In this document: piece by piece, positions 61,720 through 64,000 of the stretch | How positions within the stretch are numbered: the first letter of the stretch is position 1 | Layout: every line of letters starts with the position of its first letter | NCBI RefSeq assembly: GCF_014635285.1 | Contig: NZ_BMCR01000003.1 | Location: 620,001 to 684,000, forward strand | Origin: Stappia taiwanensis | GTDB taxonomy: Bacteria > Pseudomonadota > Alphaproteobacteria > Rhizobiales > Stappiaceae | Direction of reading: 5' to 3' | Length of the DNA: 64,000 nt | The notes under the pieces: generated by a model | The model's input: only the letters and a program-made list of their open reading frames with translations | The model's database searches: none | Told to the model about the DNA's origin: nothing | Translations under genes and position numbers: made by a program

Positions 61720-64000
61720 CGAATAGCCTCCCTGACAAGATCATCCGCTGCATCGGCCAGAAGGGCTTCCTGAGCGTCCCCGAAAATCGGTTCCTTGCCG
61801 ATGTCCAGCAGCACCGGAACCGCCAGCGGAGAGACGCGGGAAAGCGCAGCGTGTGCGATTTGATGACGGATTCGCCGCAAGAGTTGCCCCAGGCGGGAAA
61901 TGTCCAGCAGCCCCGTCGCCGCATCCTGCCAGGTCGCCTGGAGCAGGATATGATTCGGTTCGTGCTGGCGCAGCACATCGTAGATCAAATCTGTCGAAAC
62001 GGTTACCTGCCGCCCGGTTTTTTCCAGTCCTGGATGACGTCGTTCGATCAAGCCGGCGATCACCGCGCAGCTTCGGAACGTGCGCTTCATCAGGCTGGAG
62101 CCGGCCAGCCAGGCATCCAGGTCGTCGCCCAGCATGTCCTCATCGAACAGCCCGTCGAGCGACAGCCGCCCATCGCCGATCATGGCGCCAAGGTCGCCAA
62201 GGCCCCAGACGCCCAGCGCATAGTCGCTGGCGACGAAACCGAGCGGGTGCGCGCCGAGCCGCTCCAGCCGGCGGGTGAGCAGCATGCCGAGGGTCTGGTG
62301 CGCCAGCCGCCCCTCGAACGGGTAGCACACCAGATAATGCTTGTTGGCGCGCGGGAAGGTCTCCACCAGGAGCCCCTCGCGCAGCGGCAGCCGGGAGTGC
62401 TGCCGCTGCAGCTCCAGCCACGCGCGCACCTGATCCGGCAGCGGCGCCCAATTCTCCGGATCGGCCAGCATCTCGCGCACGCTGGCGGCCAGATAGGTCG
62501 AGAGCGGAAACTTGCCGCCCTGGTAGGAGGGGATCATCGGCGCGTCGGATCGGGCGCGCGAGACATAGGCCTCGTTCTCGCGGATCGTCTCGAAGCGCAG
62601 GATTTCGCCGGCGAAGAGGAACGTGTCGCCCGGGGCGAGCTGGTCGACGAACCATTCCTCGATTTCGCCGAGCATCCGGCCGCCGCGCCCCACCGGTGTG
62701 CGCCGGCCTTCGGCGCGCGAGCGCACCAGCCGCACCTTCAGCATCGGCGCCTCGACGATGGTGCCCACATTCAGCCGGTATTGCTGGGCAAGGCGCGGAT
62801 GGGCCAGCCGCAAGCGGCCATCCGGCTGTGGTTTCAGCTTGGCATAGCGCTCATAGGTCCTGAGCGCATAGCCGCCGGTGGCGACGAACGCGACCACCTG
62901 GTCGAACGCCTCGCGCGGCAGTGTCCGGTAGGGTTCGGCGGAGGTGACTTCCGAAAACAGCTCGTCGGGCAGGAAGGGGCCGGCACAAGCGCAGCCGAGC
63001 ACATGTTGGGCCAGCACATCGAGCGCGCCGCTGCGCAGCGGCGGGGTATCCTGTTCGCCCCGATGCGCGGCGGCCAGCGCCGCCTGGCATTCCAGCACCT
63101 CGAAGCGGTTGGCCGGCACCAGCAGCGCCTTGGAGGGTTCGTCCATGCGGTGATTGGCCCGGCCGATGCGCTGCGCCAGCCGGCTGGCGCCCTTCGGCGC
63201 GCCCACATTGATGACCAGATCCACATCGCCCCAGTCGATGCCCAGATCGAGCGAGGAGGTGCAGACGATGGCCCGAAGGCTGCCATCGGCCATCGCCGCT
63301 TCCACCTTGCGTCGCTGGCCCACATCCAGCGATCCGTGGTGCAGGGCAATCGGCAGCGTGTCCTCGTTGATCCGCCACAGGTTCTGGAACAGCGCCTCGG
63401 CCTGGCTGCGGGTGTTGACGAAGACCAGACTGGTGCGATGCGCCTTGATGGTGCGGTAGATGTCCTCAAGGGCATAGCGGGCCGAATGGCCGGACCAGGG
63501 CAAGCGTTCGCCGGACGAAAGAATGCCGATATCGGGCCGTACCCCGCCGTCCGCCACCACCCAATCGGCAAGGGCCCGGGGCGTGTCCGGCTGCTGGCCG
63601 ACCAGATAGGCGCGCAGATCCTCCGGTTCGGCGACGGTGGCCGACAGGCCGATGGTTCGCAAGCCGGGGGAAAGCCGGCGCAGGGCGGCAAGGCCGAGGG
63701 CAAGCAGGTCGCCGCGCTTGGAGGTGACCAGCGCGTGCAATTCGTCGAGGATCACCGTGTCCACATCGGCGAGCATCGCCCGGCCCTCGGGATCGGACAG
63801 AAGCAGGGCGATCTGTTCCGGCGTGGTCAGGAGGATGTCGGGCGGTTGCCGTTTCTGCCGCTGACGCTTGTGGGTCGGCGTGTCGCCGGTGCGGGTCTCC
63901 ACCGTGATATCCAGCCCCATGCCGGAAATCGGCGCCTCCAGATTGCGGGCGATATCGACGGCAAGTGCCTTCAGCGGCGAGATATAGAGCGTGTGCGTGC
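61716..64000 (-). CDS. Lhr-like ligase-associated DEXH helicase (3' part)
   Basis: The frame runs open to the window edge (64000), so the 5' end with the Walker A motif lies outside. The 761 visible residues show LLTTPEQIA, the DExH box DELHALVTSKRG, LSATVAEP, FVNTRSQAE and the motif V/VI region INVGAPKGASRLAQRIGRANHR (cited in part as QRIGRANHR). An extended C-terminal Lhr-core domain follows. This is a superfamily 2 helicase of the ligase-associated repair set. It is translationally coupled to pdeM by a 4-bp overlap. The ligase and exonuclease genes may lie further upstream. Confidence 0.9.
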   Translation of the reverse strand, partial: THTLYISPLKALAVDIARNLEAPISGMGLDITVETRTGDTPTHKRQRQKRQPPDILLTTPEQIALLLSDPEGRAMLADVDTVILDELHALVTSKRGDLLALGLAALRRLSPGLRTIGLSATVAEPEDLRAYLVGQQPDTPRALADWVVADGGVRPDIGILSSGERLPWSGHSARYALEDIYRTIKAHRTSLVFVNTRSQAEALFQNLWRINEDTLPIALHHGSLDVGQRRKVEAAMADGSLRAIVCTSSLDLGIDWGDVDLVINVGAPKGASRLAQRIGRANHRMDEPSKALLVPANRFEVLECQAALAAAHRGEQDTPPLRSGALDVLAQHVLGCACAGPFLPDELFSEVTSAEPYRTLPREAFDQVVAFVATGGYALRTYERYAKLKPQPDGRLRLAHPRLAQQYRLNVGTIVEAPMLKVRLVRSRAEGRRTPVGRGGRMLGEIEEWFVDQLAPGDTFLFAGEILRFETIRENEAYVSRARSDAPMIPSYQGGKFPLSTYLAASVREMLADPENWAPLPDQVRAWLELQRQHSRLPLREGLLVETFPRANKHYLVCYPFEGRLAHQTLGMLLTRRLERLGAHPLGFVASDYALGVWGLGDLGAMIGDGRLSLDGLFDEDMLGDDLDAWLAGSSLMKRTFRSCAVIAGLIERRHPGLEKTGRQVTVSTDLIYDVLRQHEPNHILLQATWQDAATGLLDISRLGQLLRRIRHQIAHAALSRVSPLAVPVLLDIGKEPIFGDAQEALLADAADDLVREAIR

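Overview
The window is about 64 kb of GC-rich (mid-60s % by eye) alphaproteobacterial chromosome. The gene repertoire points to Hyphomicrobiales, perhaps Stappiaceae (Stappia, Labrenzia or Pannonibacter type). Indicators are a class I lysyl-tRNA synthetase, a SAM-II riboswitch on metZ, a choXWV choline transporter divergent from betI-betA-betB, a PodJ-like polar protein behind CtrA-like boxes, the long alphaproteobacterial dCTP deaminase and a TauE/TIGR02186 gene pair. The genus is inference. Genes tile almost continuously on both strands. No insertion sequence, prophage, CRISPR array or rRNA is seen. There is one tRNA, tRNA-Gly(CCC).

Layout. 1-17 kb: the 3' end of hslO, an RND efflux pair, small hydrolases, a periplasmic binding protein, a processive family 2 glycosyltransferase, an SbcCD-like yhaO/yhaN pair and a serine hydrolase. 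17-28 kb: tRNA-Gly, a NaChBac-type sodium channel, a minus-strand YigZ / DUF2161 / dCTP deaminase run, riboswitch-controlled metZ, a CDP-alcohol phosphatidyltransferase, apaG, and two tandem paralogous PAS-PAS-GGDEF-EAL proteins. 28-35 kb: TerB, lysK, an SGNH hydrolase, a degenerate nuclease-like protein beside a degenerate S24 regulator, then DUF952-pyrD-arsC with overlapping ends. 35-43 kb: choline uptake (choXWV) and oxidation to glycine betaine (betA, betB) under BetI, with a BetI-like operator in the divergent spacer. 43-46 kb: MATE exporter, HDAC-like deacetylase and small envelope proteins. 46-54 kb: a four-gene fatty-acid beta-oxidation operon (two acyl-CoA dehydrogenases, thiolase, FadJ-type protein) with a MerR regulator upstream and shared promoter motifs. 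54-64 kb: the PodJ-like protein, TauE/SafE permease plus TIGR02186 protein, and the pdeM/lhr pair of the ligase-associated DNA-repair set, cut by the window end.

The most notable signals are regulatory. They are a promoter, SAM-II aptamer and terminator series before metZ, tandem CtrA-like boxes 32 bp apart before podJ, a BetI operator, and matching motifs before the MerR gene and the fad operon. Two adjacent proteins (SNase-like and S24-like) have both lost catalytic residues. No wholly new multi-gene system could be demonstrated. The best candidates for unexplored function are the tandem GGDEF-EAL pair with a glycosyltransferase carrying an MshEN-like domain, the DUF2161/dCTP deaminase cluster, and the TauE/TIGR02186 pair.
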